The notes: a model not told the origin generated them from the letters alone. 64,000 nucleotides of DNA from Streptomyces taklimakanensis (GCF_009709575.1 NZ_WIXO01000001.1:1922001-1986000), one strand, 5' to 3'; shown: positions 50,656 through 60,082, numbered from the stretch's first letter. Numbers and translations: made by a program.

Positions 50656-52049
50656 CCGTGACCGGAACCGCGAACCCCACCGACACCGCGTCCGACACCG
50701 CGTTCGACCTCGCGTCCGACCCCGCGTCCGAAGCCGACCCCGCCGCCGCGGCCGCCGCGGCGACCGGGGCGATCCTGCGCGACACCCTCTCCGGCGCCCA
50801 CCGGGGTGTGGTGGTGGATTCGCCGCCGGGCGCCGGCAAGACCACGCTGGTGGTGCGGGCGGCGCGCGAGCTGGCCGCGACGGGACGGCCGCTGATGGTC
50901 GTCGCCCAGACCAACGCCCAGGTGGACGACCTGGTGGACCGGCTGGCCACGGCCGATCCCGAACTGCCCGTGGGGCGTCTGCACAGCAGCGAGGCCCAGC
51001 CCTACGACCCCGTGCTGGACCGGCACGACTCGGTGGTGAAGTCGGCGAAGGTCGCGGAGCTGGCCGGCTTGGACGTGGTGGTCTCCACGGCCGCGAAGTG
51101 GGCGCACGTGAAGGGCGCGGGCCCGTGGGAACAGGCCATCGTGGACGAGGCGTACCAGATGCGGTCCGACGCGCTGCTGGCCGTCGCCGGGCTCTTCGAG
51201 CGGGCGCTGTTCGTCGGCGACCCGGGCCAGTTGGACCCGTTCAGCCAGGTCGGCGCCGAGCAGTGGGCGGGGCTGTCCTACGACCCGTCGGCCGGCGCGG
51301 TGACCACGCTGCTGGCGCACAACCCGGAGCTGCCCGTGCACCGGTTGCCGGTCTCCTGGCGGCTGCCGGCCTCGGCCGCGTCACTGGTGTCGCGGGCGTT
51401 CTACCCGTACACCCCGTTCCGCAGCGGCACCCGTCCCGGGGAGCGGCGGCTGGAGTTCTCCGTGCCGTCCGACGGCTCCTGCGCGGACCGGGTGCTGGAC
51501 GAGGCGGCCGCGTCCGGCTGGGGGCTGTTGGAGCTTCCCGCCCGGCACACCCCGCGCACCGATCCGGAGGCCGTGGCGGCGGTGGCGGACGTGGTGCGGC
51601 GGCTGTTGGAGCGCGGCGGGCTGGCGCACGGCGAGCGTTCGGCGGAGCCCGCGCCGGTGACCGCCGACCGGGTCGCGGTGGGGACCGCCCACCGCGACCA
51701 GGCGGCGGCGGTCCGCGCGGCGCTGCTCTCCTCGGGGGTCACGGGCGTCACGGTGGACACGGCGAACCGTCTCCAGGGGCGGGAGTTCGACGTGACGGTG
51801 GTGCTCCACCCGCTGTCGGGCCGCCCCGACGCCACGGCCTTCCACCTGGAGACGGGACGGCTGTGCGTGCTGGCCTCGCGCCACCGGCACGCCTGTGTGG
51901 TGGTCTGCCGGGCCGGGGTGACCGAGCTGTTGGACGAGCACCCCTCGGCCGATCCCGTGCAGCTCGGCGTGACCGTGAAGTTCCCGGACGGGTGGGAGGC
52001 CAACCACGCGGTCCTGGAGCACCTGGCGGAGCACGCCGTCCGCCCGTGA
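50652..52049 (+). CDS. SF1 helicase (Dna2/UPF1-like) of the cassette
   Basis: A 465-residue superfamily 1 ATPase/helicase. Walker A SPPGAGKTTLVV (K63), motif Ia VVAQTNAQVDDLV, Walker B IVDEAYQM, motif III LFVGDPGQLDPF, motif IV region SWRLPASAASLVSRAFY, motif V VTVDTANRLQGREFDVTVV and motif VI LCVLASRHRHACVVV are all present, so it should hydrolyse ATP. The first 45 residues are an Asp/Thr/Ala repeat without structure. GTG 50652 overlaps the preceding stop (GTGA). Together with the upstream Fe-S-type nuclease it resembles a split Dna2/TM0106-like nuclease-helicase. Confidence 0.8.
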   Translation: MTVTGTANPTDTASDTAFDLASDPASEADPAAAAAAATGAILRDTLSGAHRGVVVDSPPGAGKTTLVVRAARELAATGRPLMVVAQTNAQVDDLVDRLATADPELPVGRLHSSEAQPYDPVLDRHDSVVKSAKVAELAGLDVVVSTAAKWAHVKGAGPWEQAIVDEAYQMRSDALLAVAGLFERALFVGDPGQLDPFSQVGAEQWAGLSYDPSAGAVTTLLAHNPELPVHRLPVSWRLPASAASLVSRAFYPYTPFRSGTRPGERRLEFSVPSDGSCADRVLDEAAASGWGLLELPARHTPRTDPEAVAAVADVVRRLLERGGLAHGERSAEPAPVTADRVAVGTAHRDQAAAVRAALLSSGVTGVTVDTANRLQGREFDVTVVLHPLSGRPDATAFHLETGRLCVLASRHRHACVVVCRAGVTELLDEHPSADPVQLGVTVKFPDGWEANHAVLEHLAEHAVRP

Positions 52050-52149
52050 CCGGTCCGCCTTCCTCGCGTGTCCGGCGGGGCGGCTCGTCCGGGCCGTCCG
52101 TGGGCACACAGGGGGAAGGGAGCACAATGGAACGCTGTTCACGATCGAC

Positions 52150-52161
52150 GGAGGTACCTCC
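52150..52161 (+). promoter_or_regulatory. Palindromic SD directly before start codon
   Basis: GGAGGTACCTCC is a perfect 12-bp palindrome that ends at the base before ATG 52162. The left arm GGAGG is the SD, so pairing of the arms (as hairpin or between two transcripts) would mask it. Confidence 0.6.
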
Positions 52162-52521
52162 ATGTCCGAGCCGCGACCGGCGCCGGATCCGCGCGGTGGA
52201 CCGCGCTACCGGCGTCCCGCACCGCTGCTCTTCGAACCGCCGGACGCCGCGGCGGATCCCGAGCACTTCTTCGACCTCGAGTCCATCGAGGATCCGCGTG
52301 AGCTGCTGGGGCGCGCGACCGAGCTGGCCCTGGCCTTCCGGGCCGCGGCGGACCGGGCGATGGAGTTCCAGGCCCTCGCGGCGGCACAGCTGGCCGACCC
52401 CAAGCGCTTCGACCGGCTCCCGGACGAGGCGATCGCCGAGCGGGCGGAGTGGACCGCCGACTACGCCCGCAAGATGATCGAGTTCGGCCGCGAGCTGCTG
52501 GCCGACCGTACCCACGAGTAG
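52162..52521 (+). CDS. Conserved small acidic protein, unknown function
   Basis: A 119-residue protein with a disordered Pro-rich N-terminus (about 1-35) and a helical acidic C-terminus (DPRELLGRATELALAFRAAADR, ADYARKMIEFGRELLADR). I do not recognise it, but its regular heptad-like helices and intact frame suggest a real protein that may form a coiled coil. It starts directly after a palindromic SD. It follows the helicase gene by 112 bp and may be outside that operon. Confidence 0.65.
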   Translation: MSEPRPAPDPRGGPRYRRPAPLLFEPPDAAADPEHFFDLESIEDPRELLGRATELALAFRAAADRAMEFQALAAAQLADPKRFDRLPDEAIAERAEWTADYARKMIEFGRELLADRTHE

Positions 52522-52641
52522 TGACTCGGGCCTCGGCCGGAGGCATATGCGCGGGCGGAAGATACCGGATCCCGACAGGCCGTGTACGAGTTTCGCGATT
52601 TTCCAGGGACGGTACACAGGCTGCCGGTAGATGTAGTGGAC

Positions 52642-53295
52642 ATGAGCGATCCCGCCGCCTACGTGACCCCCGCCGGAGCCGACTGGCTCGCCTCCTCCAG
52701 CGCGTTCCCGCGCAGTGTCCACGCCCTGTGGGCGGTGCGCCCGGGCACCCCCAGCACCCTGCCCTGCGGCACGGCCTTCGACGTGGTCAGCGTCGGCCCG
52801 CTGTTCGGCCGCAGGATGCTGGACCGACTGTGGACGGCCGGGCCGGGCACCGGCCCGGTGGCCCTGCACGGCGGTCGGATGCTGCTGTTCGCCAAACCCG
52901 GCACCGCCCAGCGGCTGCCCGCGCTGCTGCGCTGGCACGAGTGGCGGGGGACCGGGGCCGTGCGTGACGTCGGCCGGGAGGCGGCCGGGGATTCGACTGC
53001 GGAAACGATCCCTCCGCTGCTGTGCTACGGCCTCGGGGACGCCGTGACCGTCCCTCCGCCCGTCCCCGGCGGGAACTGCCCGCCCACCACCCGCTGGCTG
53101 GTCGCCCCCGACGTCCGGCACCCCTGGCTGCCGGGCACGGAAGCACTGCTGTGGGCCTGTGTGCGGGCCGTTCGGGCGGGGGGCGGCGGGCGCGGGACGG
53201 CCCGTCCGGTCGGGGGCGGAAGTGGGTCCGACCCATCGATTTCCGCTCCCTCGGACCAGGGTGCTAAGGTTTACCACGTCACCAGGCGCCGCTAG
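52642..53295 (+). CDS. Primase/polymerase-like conserved protein, overlaps tRNA-Lys
   Basis: A 217-residue protein I associate with the Streptomyces 'bifunctional DNA primase/polymerase'-like annotation, from TPAGADWLASSSAFPRSVHALWAV, LPCGTAFDVVSVGPLFG and TTRWLVAPDVRHPWLPGTEALLW; no catalytic Asp pair is obvious to me. The start ATG 52642 has GTAGTGGAC upstream, no strong SD. The last 35 codons (after about residue 180) are unlike the rest, cover the tRNA-Lys promoter region, and the stop lies 10 nt inside the tRNA gene. The true end may have been lost, or the ORF simply runs on. Confidence 0.55.
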   Translation: MSDPAAYVTPAGADWLASSSAFPRSVHALWAVRPGTPSTLPCGTAFDVVSVGPLFGRRMLDRLWTAGPGTGPVALHGGRMLLFAKPGTAQRLPALLRWHEWRGTGAVRDVGREAAGDSTAETIPPLLCYGLGDAVTVPPPVPGGNCPPTTRWLVAPDVRHPWLPGTEALLWACVRAVRAGGGGRGTARPVGGGSGSDPSISAPSDQGAKVYHVTRRR

Positions 53296-53359
53296 CTCAG
53301 TTGGTTAGAGCAGCTGACTCTTAATCAGCGGGTCCGGGGTTCGAGTCCCTGGCGGCGTA
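53286..53359 (+). tRNA. tRNA-Lys (CTT)
   Basis: Acceptor GCGCCGC (53286-53292) pairs with GCGGCGT (53352-53358), with a G1-U72 wobble at the tip. D arm GCTCAGTTGGTTAGAGC, anticodon stem GCTGA/TCAGC with loop CTCTTAA giving anticodon CTT, T arm CGGGGTTCGAGTCCCTG, discriminator A at 53359. CCA is not encoded. TAAGGT at about 53264 may be its -10 element. Confidence 0.95.
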
Positions 53360-53364
53360 CGGAC

Positions 53365-53404
53365 AGCGGAAGGCCCTCGCGGAAGCGAGGGCCTTCCGCT
53401 TTTC
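53365..53404 (+). terminator. Rho-independent terminator of tRNA-Lys
   Basis: AGCGGAAGGCCCTCGC (53365-53380) and GCGAGGGCCTTCCGCT (53385-53400) form a perfect 16-bp stem with a GGAA tetraloop, followed by a T-run. It is the cleanest intrinsic terminator in the window. Confidence 0.95.
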
Positions 53405-53450
53405 CGTGCCCCCTTCCGCGGGTCGGCGACCGGCGGCCGCCGACCGGCGC

Positions 53451-54806
53451 TCACACCCTGCCGTCGGCCCCGGTTCCCGGGCCCGTGTCCGGCAGGGACC
53501 CGGGGGTCCCGCGCACGGTGACCTCCACGGTCCACCCCGCCGTGGTGCGCTCCCCCACCGTCACCCGCACCGTGCTCGTGCCGGCGTCCACCTCCAGGCT
53601 CTCGCCGGCTCCCAGCGGGGCGTCGGCCAGTTCCGGGTAGACCGAGATCCGGGCACACGCCTCGCTGTCGGGGTGGCCGTCCATCACCTTCACCGGCCCC
53701 TGCGCCGAGGCGACGTCGCCGCGCACCCGGTACACCAGCACTCCGTCGGTGCAGGAGGTGATGTCGTTGCCGACGGGCTCCCGGGCCTCGATCGCGAGCA
53801 CCTCGCTGCGGCCGGTGCGGACCACGACCATCCGGGTGTCGTCCGAGCCGGGCAGCAGGCCGTCGTGGGTCGGTGCGGCGATCGCCCGCAGGACGTGTCG
53901 GGTGGTGCCGGCATCGACGCGGCAGTCGATGCCGCGGTCGTCCAGCCACCCCAGCTTCCACTTGTGCCAGCCGAGGGGCTCGGGGGACAGACCGAACTGG
54001 CTGCCCATGAGGTCCCAGTCGCCGACGTGGGTGTCCCAGTCGCCGTCGTCCTCCTCGGGCTGGTGGTAGAGGTCGGGCAGGTCGAAGACGTGCAGGGTCT
54101 CGTGGGCGAGGACGTTGCGGTCCGGCGGGTGCCTCTCGAAGACCGTCACCACGCGGTGCAGCTCGGTGCCGTCCACGGATATCGGTTCCTCGAGGTTGAC
54201 GACCTTGGTGGCGTCGGAGTTCACACCGGGGGCGTCGGGGTCGGCGACGAGGTAGACGACGTCGTAGTCGGCGAAGTCCACGTGCGGGTCCGCGGCGGTG
54301 ACGGCGTCGTCGAGGTAGGCGCTCCGCAGCTCGGGGGACCAGTCGCGCTGTATCCCGTACGCCCGCGAGTCGGCCGCCATCTCGAACCAGCGCGGCACCG
54401 CGTGGGGGCGCAGCGTGAAGGTGCCGTAGGAGGCCCGCTCGAAGAACCGCGAGGTCTCCGGGAAGTAGTCGGCGGCCAACCGCCCGGGGGTGACGGCGGG
54501 CCGGTTCTCGGGGAAGGCCAGGAAGATCATCAGGGCGTCGAGTTCGCCCCGGGGCCGGGGGTAGTCCGGGTTCCAGGTGTCCAGCCCCTCGGAGTGGTGG
54601 ACGTCGGTCCGCTCCAGGGCGCAGGAGTCGGCGGTGGCGGCGACGGCGGCCGGACCGGCGACCAGGCTGGTGCCGATCAGGGCGGAGAGGGCGGTGAGCA
54701 CCGCGCCGGTCCTGCGCGAGCGGTGGCCCGGCCAGTGGCCGGCCGCCGCGGGGGCGGCCGCGTGCCGGTCCCCGCCGGTCCGTTCGGCCCTGCTCATACG
54801 CCGCAC
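53451..54806 (-). CDS. Secreted M6-type zinc metalloprotease
   Basis: A 451-residue exported protease. The signal peptide (SRRTGAVLTALSALIGTSLVAG, ends about residue 57 AVAA) is followed by an M6 (immune inhibitor A-like) catalytic domain: LMIFLAFPENRPA, VVYLVADPDAPG and the zinc motif HETLHVFDLPD (HExxH 235-239), where the usual Gly after the second His region is Phe-Asp. A C-terminal beta domain follows. I prefer the GTG at 54806, with GGGAGG 5 nt upstream, over ATG 54797. It ends 50 bp after the tRNA-Lys terminator on the opposite strand. Confidence 0.82.
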   Translation of the reverse strand: MRRMSRAERTGGDRHAAAPAAAGHWPGHRSRRTGAVLTALSALIGTSLVAGPAAVAATADSCALERTDVHHSEGLDTWNPDYPRPRGELDALMIFLAFPENRPAVTPGRLAADYFPETSRFFERASYGTFTLRPHAVPRWFEMAADSRAYGIQRDWSPELRSAYLDDAVTAADPHVDFADYDVVYLVADPDAPGVNSDATKVVNLEEPISVDGTELHRVVTVFERHPPDRNVLAHETLHVFDLPDLYHQPEEDDGDWDTHVGDWDLMGSQFGLSPEPLGWHKWKLGWLDDRGIDCRVDAGTTRHVLRAIAAPTHDGLLPGSDDTRMVVVRTGRSEVLAIEAREPVGNDITSCTDGVLVYRVRGDVASAQGPVKVMDGHPDSEACARISVYPELADAPLGAGESLEVDAGTSTVRVTVGERTTAGWTVEVTVRGTPGSLPDTGPGTGADGRV

Positions 54807-55174
54807 ATCGTCCTCCCGCTGTGGTGTCGGGGCACGGCGCCCGGGTGGGTGCGGGCACGGCACCCACTGTGTGCCCTCCGGTCCCCGCGTGCCCCGTTCC
54901 GCTAGACCGTACGAGTGAGCCCCCACAGAACTACCCTGCGTAACAAGCGGTCATCATCGATCGCCGGCGGGAAGTTGCCGCGCAGGAACGATCACCCTAT
55001 CGAAAATGCGTCCGCAGAGTCCGTCACACGGGATCCGAACACTCCGCGCGACACTGGCTCGGTCGCCAGATAAGCCTCTATGATCGGCACATTTCCAGGG
55101 CGGAAACCCCACAAAGGCCGCCGGCCCACCGCCCGAGCCGGCTACGTGAGACGAGTCCCCCGCGGGAGCGATCG
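54807..55174. promoter_or_regulatory. Divergent promoter region, protease/cdgA
   Basis: A 368-bp non-coding region with AT-richer parts near 54940-55100. TATGAT at 55079-55084 is a good -10 for cdgA, about 90 bp upstream of its GTG; the matching -35 is poor. I could not find a convincing paired BldD box, although cdgA is a BldD target in S. coelicolor from memory. Confidence 0.5.
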
Positions 55175-57001
55175 GTGAATGGAACCCACGACGGACCGGG
55201 CAGGGAGCCGGACGACGACCCGGGCTCGACCCCCCAGCCCGTCACGGACGGTGACCGGACCGCGGGTCCCACCCCCTCCCCTCCCCCGGGGACGTCCGCC
55301 GGTGCCCCCCTCGATCCGTCGGCCTTCCGCGCCGCCTTCGAGGCCGCCCAGGTGGCGATGGCGGTGATCGACGCCGAGGGGCGCGTCCTGGCCGCCAACC
55401 GGGCGCTGGAGAGGCTGCTGGGCTCCTCCGCCGCCGAACTCGCCGGCACACCCGTCACCTCCCTGGCCGGACTCGGCCTCGACGATCGGTCCCGCGACGC
55501 CTGTCGGGCCGTCCTGGAGGGCCGCAGCGAACTGATGAGCTGCACGCGCCGGCTCAAACAGGGGGACGGCCGCTCCGTGTGGGCCAGGGTCACCGTGGTG
55601 CCCACCGGGGAGGCGGGCGGTGGGCGGGCCGGTGCCGCCCTGCTGTCCGTCGCCGACGACAGCGAGCGGCACGACCTCCAGGAGCGGCTGCGCCACCTCC
55701 AGGTGCACGACCCCGTCACCCGGCTGCCCAACCGGGCCCTGTTCTTCGAACGGCTGTCGATCGCGCTCACCGAGTCCACCACCGGCCGGATCGGCCTGTG
55801 CTACCTGGATCTGGACGGCTTCAAGGCCGTCAACGACACCCTCGGACACCATGTGGGCGACCAGCTCCTGGGCGCGGTCGCCGAACGGCTGCGCCGGTGC
55901 GCCGAGCCGGGCGGGCACCTGGTGGCGCGGCTGGGCGGCGACGAGTTCGTCCTGCTGGCCGAGGCGTCCACCGGCACCCAGTCCCTGACCGAGCTGGCCC
56001 AGGAGGTGCTGGCCTCGGTCCAACGACCGTTCGACCTGTCCGGGCACCGGCTGGCGGTCTCCGCGAGCATCGGGGTGGTGGAGCGGCCCGCCACCGGGAC
56101 CACCGCCACCGAACTGATGCAGGCCGCGGACACCACGCTCTACTGGGCCAAGGCCGACGGCAAGGCCCGCTGGACCCTCTTCGACCCGGAGCGCAACGCC
56201 CACCGCGTCACCCGCCAGGCGCTGTCCAGCACGCTGCGCCCCGCGCTGGAGCGCGGCGAGTTCGCCCTGGAGTACCAGCCGATCGTCTCCCTGCGCGACG
56301 ACACGCTCGCCGGTGTGGAGGCCCTGGTGCGGTGGCGGCACCCCCGGTTCGGCACCCTCGGCCCCAACCGGTTCGTCGGCCTGGCCGAGGAGAACGGCGC
56401 CATCGTGCCGCTGGGCCGCTGGATCCTCGCCGAGTCGTGCCGCCAGGCGCGCCACTGGCAGCGGGAGCACCCGGAGCGGCCGCTGTACGTCAGCGTCAAC
56501 GTGGCCGTGCGCCAGGTGTGGGACTCGGACCTGGTGGCCGACGTCGCCTCGATCCTGACGGAGACGGGACTGTCGCCGGGGCTGCTCCAACTGGAGCTGA
56601 CCGAGTCGGCGGTGATGGGATCGGCCGGACGACCGTTGAAGGCGCTCCAGGCGCTCTCCGGGATGGGGGTGCGCATCGCGATCGACGACTTCGGCACCGG
56701 CTACTCCAACCTCGCCTACCTCAGCAGGCTCCCGGTGCGCGGGCTCAAGCTGGACGGAACGTTCGTCCGCGGGTTCCGCACCGCCCGTTCCCTCAACCCG
56801 GCGGACGAGACGATCGTCACCTCACTGGTCCGGCTCGCCCACGACCTGGGCCTGACGGTCACCGCCGAGTGCGTCGAGGGCCCGGCCCAGGCCGACCGGC
56901 TGCGGCGGATCGGCTGCGACACCGGCCAGGGGTGGCACTACTCCAAGCCGGTGTCGCCGGAGCGCATCAGTCAGTTGTTGGTGGCGGGCGGCAGGCCGTA
57001 G
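55175..57001 (+). CDS. cdgA: CdgA: PAS-GGDEF-EAL c-di-GMP enzyme
   Basis: A 608-residue cytoplasmic protein controlling cyclic di-GMP. A Pro/Asp-rich N-terminus (1-45), PAS domain (about 48-160, [20 protein letters not shown]), GGDEF domain with intact GGDEF at 254-258 and an EAL domain with EAL at 382-384, DDFGTGYSN and [22 protein letters not shown]. Both active sites look complete, so it may be a synthase, phosphodiesterase or both. GTG 55175 has GGGAG 6 nt upstream. Position and domain order match S. coelicolor CdgA (SCO2817), which affects development. Its 3' end overlaps the convergent oxidoreductase by 31 bp. Confidence 0.9.
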   Translation: MNGTHDGPGREPDDDPGSTPQPVTDGDRTAGPTPSPPPGTSAGAPLDPSAFRAAFEAAQVAMAVIDAEGRVLAANRALERLLGSSAAELAGTPVTSLAGLGLDDRSRDACRAVLEGRSELMSCTRRLKQGDGRSVWARVTVVPTGEAGGGRAGAALLSVADDSERHDLQERLRHLQVHDPVTRLPNRALFFERLSIALTESTTGRIGLCYLDLDGFKAVNDTLGHHVGDQLLGAVAERLRRCAEPGGHLVARLGGDEFVLLAEASTGTQSLTELAQEVLASVQRPFDLSGHRLAVSASIGVVERPATGTTATELMQAADTTLYWAKADGKARWTLFDPERNAHRVTRQALSSTLRPALERGEFALEYQPIVSLRDDTLAGVEALVRWRHPRFGTLGPNRFVGLAEENGAIVPLGRWILAESCRQARHWQREHPERPLYVSVNVAVRQVWDSDLVADVASILTETGLSPGLLQLELTESAVMGSAGRPLKALQALSGMGVRIAIDDFGTGYSNLAYLSRLPVRGLKLDGTFVRGFRTARSLNPADETIVTSLVRLAHDLGLTVTAECVEGPAQADRLRRIGCDTGQGWHYSKPVSPERISQLLVAGGRP

Positions 57002-58125
57002 ACGTCGGCGATCAGCCCGTAGCTGCGCAGCCGCGCCGCACCGCCGTGCGACTGCGAGGTGATCATCAGCTCGTCGGCGCCGGTGCGCTTCGCCAGGGCG
57101 TCCAGCCCGTCGCGGACCTCCTCGGGCGTGCCGTACACCACGTCGGCCAACCAGCCGCGCACGAAGTCGCGCTCCATCTCGCCCATGTTCCGCTCGTACT
57201 CCTCGGCCTCCTCGGGGGTGGGCACCAGCCCCGGGCGTCCGGTGCGCAGCCGCAGCATCGACAGGGCGCCGGTCATCACCTGGCGGTGTGCCTCCGCCTC
57301 CTCGTCCGCGGCCAGCGCCGAGACGCCGATCAGGGCGTACGGCTCGTCCAGTACCGCCGAGGGACGGAAGGACGAGCGGTACAGCTCCAGGGCGGGAAGG
57401 GTGTTGGCCGCCGAGAAGTGGTGCGCGAAGGCGAAGGGCAGCCCGAGGCTCCCGGCGAGCCGGGCGCTGAAGCCGGAGGAGCCCAGCAGCCACACCGGCG
57501 GCCGGTTCGCCGACTGCACCCCGCCGGGCACGCTGCCCTGGACGGGGCCGGGGACGGCGTGGATGCGGGAGTAGGGGTGCCCGTCGGGGAAGTCGTCGTC
57601 GAGGAAGCGGACCAGCTCGGCGAGCTGCCTCGGGAACTCGTCGGCCGCCTCGTGGGGACGGTCGGTGCGCCGCAGCGCGGCGGCCGTGGCGCCGTCGGTG
57701 CCGGGGGCGCGTCCCAGACCCAGATCGATCCGGCCGGGGGCGAGGGCCTCCAGGGTGCCGAACTGCTCGGCGATCACCAGGGGCGCGTGGTTGGGCAGCA
57801 TCACCCCGCCCGAGCCGAGGCGTATGGCAGAGGTGTGCGCGGCCAGATGGGCCAGGATCACGGCGGGGGAGGAGCTGGCCACACCGGGCATGGAGTGGTG
57901 CTCGGCCACCCACAGTCGGTGGTAGCCGCGGCTCTCGGCGAGCCGGGCGAGCTCCGCGGAGGTGCGCAGGGCGTCGGAGGCGGTGCGGCCGGCGCCCACG
58001 GTGGCCAGGTCGAGCACGGACAGCGGTACGGGAGCGGTACCGCGGGCCGTGCCGCGCACCGGGTCGCCGTTCGCCGTGTCGTTCGCCGTGTGGTTCGCCG
58101 TGCCGGGATCGTTCGCCTGGTCCAT
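56971..58125 (-). CDS. Luciferase-like (LLM) flavin oxidoreductase
   Basis: A 384-residue TIM-barrel monooxygenase of the bacterial luciferase/MsnO8-like group using reduced FMN or F420. Conserved: [57 protein letters not shown] (split), [10 protein letters not shown] and [16 protein letters not shown] low-complexity stretch [11 protein letters not shown] follows the start. ATG 58125 has a GAGAGGCGG upstream. It overlaps cdgA tail to tail and its physiological substrate is unknown. Confidence 0.85.
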   Translation of the reverse strand: MDQANDPGTANHTANDTANGDPVRGTARGTAPVPLSVLDLATVGAGRTASDALRTSAELARLAESRGYHRLWVAEHHSMPGVASSSPAVILAHLAAHTSAIRLGSGGVMLPNHAPLVIAEQFGTLEALAPGRIDLGLGRAPGTDGATAAALRRTDRPHEAADEFPRQLAELVRFLDDDFPDGHPYSRIHAVPGPVQGSVPGGVQSANRPPVWLLGSSGFSARLAGSLGLPFAFAHHFSAANTLPALELYRSSFRPSAVLDEPYALIGVSALAADEEAEAHRQVMTGALSMLRLRTGRPGLVPTPEEAEEYERNMGEMERDFVRGWLADVVYGTPEEVRDGLDALAKRTGADELMITSQSHGGAARLRSYGLIADVYGLPPATNN

Positions 58126-58296
58126 CGCGGGCCGCCTCTCATGGTGCTTCTGCGTCGTCGCCCGCCGTACCGCGCCGCCGTGCGCGGCCGCGCGGCGGAC
58201 GACGGAAGGAGACAGCCCCCGAAGCCCGTCCGTTATTCCCGCCACCGCCTCCGCGCCCGCGGCGGTGACCGGCGTCACCGAGCCGGGCGCCCCCGG

Positions 58297-59025
58297 TCAC
58301 CCCCGGGTGAAGAGCGTGCCCAGGGCGGGGCAGACGACGGTGCGGTCCAACAGCCGCAGTCCCTCCCAGACGGTGACCTGGTTGGCGGTGAGGACCGGCT
58401 TGCCCAACTCCTCCTCCAGCTCGGGGATCCGATCGGCGGTGTGCAGGGCGGTGTCGGGCAGCAGCACGGCATCGGCGTCGGGGTGGTCGCCCGCCCGCGC
58501 CAGGGCGAGCACCTCCTCCCGTCCCCAGGTGCCGACCTCGGCCGCGGTGACGATCCCGGCGCCGCGCACCGAGACGATCTCGGCACCGGCCTCCTTGAGG
58601 AAGGCCCTGAAGTGCTCGGCCACGTCCTCGGGGTAGGTGGCGGCGACGGCCACCCGCGCCACGTCCAGGGCCCGCACCGCGCGGGCGAAGGCGAAGGAGG
58701 TGCTGGAGGCGGGGAGCCCGGCCCGTGCGGAGAGTTCGCGCACCTGCTCGTGCGCGCCCTCCCAGCCGAAGACGAAACTGGCACTGGTACAGGCCCACAC
58801 CACCGCCTGCGCCCCCGACTCCCTCAACTCCCCCACCGCGGCGGCCAACCGGGCCACCGAGCCCATCTCCAGCAGGGCGTCCACGCGGTGCGCGTCCTCG
58901 CCGATGTCGGTGTGCACCAGCGGCAGTCGGACCGCCGCGCCCACCTCGCCGAGGATCGCCTCCAGCCTCGGGTACTCGTCCTCGGCCGAGTGGCCGGGGT
59001 AGAGGAAGCCGACCGTGTCCGTCAT
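58297..59025 (-). CDS. Maleate isomerase/Asp-Glu racemase family protein lacking second Cys
   Basis: A 242-residue member of the Asp/Glu/hydantoin racemase-maleate isomerase superfamily, which includes EutA of ectoine utilisation and arylmalonate decarboxylase. The first catalytic Cys is present (C79, VVWACTSASF). The second, expected near residue 190 in a SCTN-type motif, is replaced: LLPDTALHT (D191). Proteins with only one Cys, such as arylmalonate decarboxylase, do not racemise, so this paralogue may be a decarboxylase or hydrolase. It lies 109 bp after the two-Cys paralogue on the same strand, probably one operon. Confidence 0.75.
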   Translation of the reverse strand: MTDTVGFLYPGHSAEDEYPRLEAILGEVGAAVRLPLVHTDIGEDAHRVDALLEMGSVARLAAAVGELRESGAQAVVWACTSASFVFGWEGAHEQVRELSARAGLPASSTSFAFARAVRALDVARVAVAATYPEDVAEHFRAFLKEAGAEIVSVRGAGIVTAAEVGTWGREEVLALARAGDHPDADAVLLPDTALHTADRIPELEEELGKPVLTANQVTVWEGLRLLDRTVVCPALGTLFTRG

Positions 59026-59134
59026 CCAGTCCTCCTGCTGCTGCGGTCGTTCCCGGGCCGTTCCCGGGACGTCGGGGCGTGCGGGCGGTGTGCGCGCACG
59101 AGCGTGTGCGCGTGCGCGGCGGGACGGGCGGGCC

Positions 59135-60082
59135 TCACAGGCCCGGCCGGCCGCCGGGATCGTCCGGGAAGGTCGGCGGTTCCAGCCCCTCGGCCCTCTC
59201 CACCGACTCGTACGCCGATCCCGCCAGGGCCGCCTCCGGTTCCGGTCCGAGCGGAGTGGGCTCCATGGCCGGGGTCGGCAGCGAGGGTGGTGCGGCCGGC
59301 GGCGCGGAGGAGAGCGGCGGCGCCGACATCGACGCCGGACCGCGGCGCGCCACCGCGTCCAGCAACGCCTGGTAGGGCCCCACCGCCTGCTTGCCGATGC
59401 GCCGCAGCGCGGACCAGACGGTGACCTGGTTGGCGGAGAGCACCGGCATCCGCAACTCCGCCTCCAACTGCGGGATCACGTCGTAGGTCGGCAGGTTGGT
59501 GCAACTGATGAAGAGGGCGTCGGGCGCGCCCACCACGGCCCGGCGGGCCATGTCGACCACGTCGCGGTACGGCACCCGCCAGATCTCCCGGGTCAGTCCG
59601 AGGTAGCTGCGGCCGGTGACCTCGATCCCGGCCTCGCCCAGGAACGTGCCCAACGCGTCCGTCACCGACCTGGTGTACGGGGTGACGACGGCGACCCGCC
59701 GCGCGTCGAGTTCCTCCAGCGCCTCCAACAGCGCGCCGGAGGTGGTGAGCGAGGGAGCCTCCCCGGCCAGTTCCATGGCCGCGCACATGGCCCGCTCCCC
59801 GGCGGCGCCGCCCACGAACGAACCGGACGTACAGGCGTACGCCACCACCTCGGGCGCCACGGCGCACAACGCCTGGACGGCCTCCCGCAGGGTCTGGTGC
59901 TCACTGACCAGCCGGGCCAGGTCCAGGCTCACCTCGACGGGGACGAACGGTGTCCGCGTCAGATGCAGGGAGACGTCGTCGGGCACCCATCGCCACAGTT
60001 CGCGATCGAGGGCGAAGTCGAAGGGAGCGACGACACCCACTCCGCGCTGCGGGTGTGGCCCACCGAGGAACGAGACATCCAT
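59135..60082 (-). CDS. Maleate isomerase/EutA-like protein with both Cys
   Basis: A 315-residue paralogue of its neighbour with both cysteines: C84 (VAYACTSGSF) and C194 (FISCTNLPTYD), so a racemase/isomerase mechanism is possible. It resembles EutA-type proteins. The last 70 residues are a Pro/Ala/Ser-rich tail not found in its neighbour. ATG 60082 has AGGGGTG upstream. It is divergent from the D-2-hydroxyacid dehydrogenase gene with a palindrome in between, so probably under a shared regulator. Confidence 0.75.
   Translation of the reverse strand: MDVSFLGGPHPQRGVGVVAPFDFALDRELWRWVPDDVSLHLTRTPFVPVEVSLDLARLVSEHQTLREAVQALCAVAPEVVAYACTSGSFVGGAAGERAMCAAMELAGEAPSLTTSGALLEALEELDARRVAVVTPYTRSVTDALGTFLGEAGIEVTGRSYLGLTREIWRVPYRDVVDMARRAVVGAPDALFISCTNLPTYDVIPQLEAELRMPVLSANQVTVWSALRRIGKQAVGPYQALLDAVARRGPASMSAPPLSSAPPAAPPSLPTPAMEPTPLGPEPEAALAGSAYESVERAEGLEPPTFPDDPGGRPGL

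Noticed and set aside
55579..59424. 1281-codon plus-strand frame across cdgA and the racemase-type genes
   Set aside because: Out of frame with cdgA and antisense to later genes, with typical Gly/Arg/Ala-rich filler.
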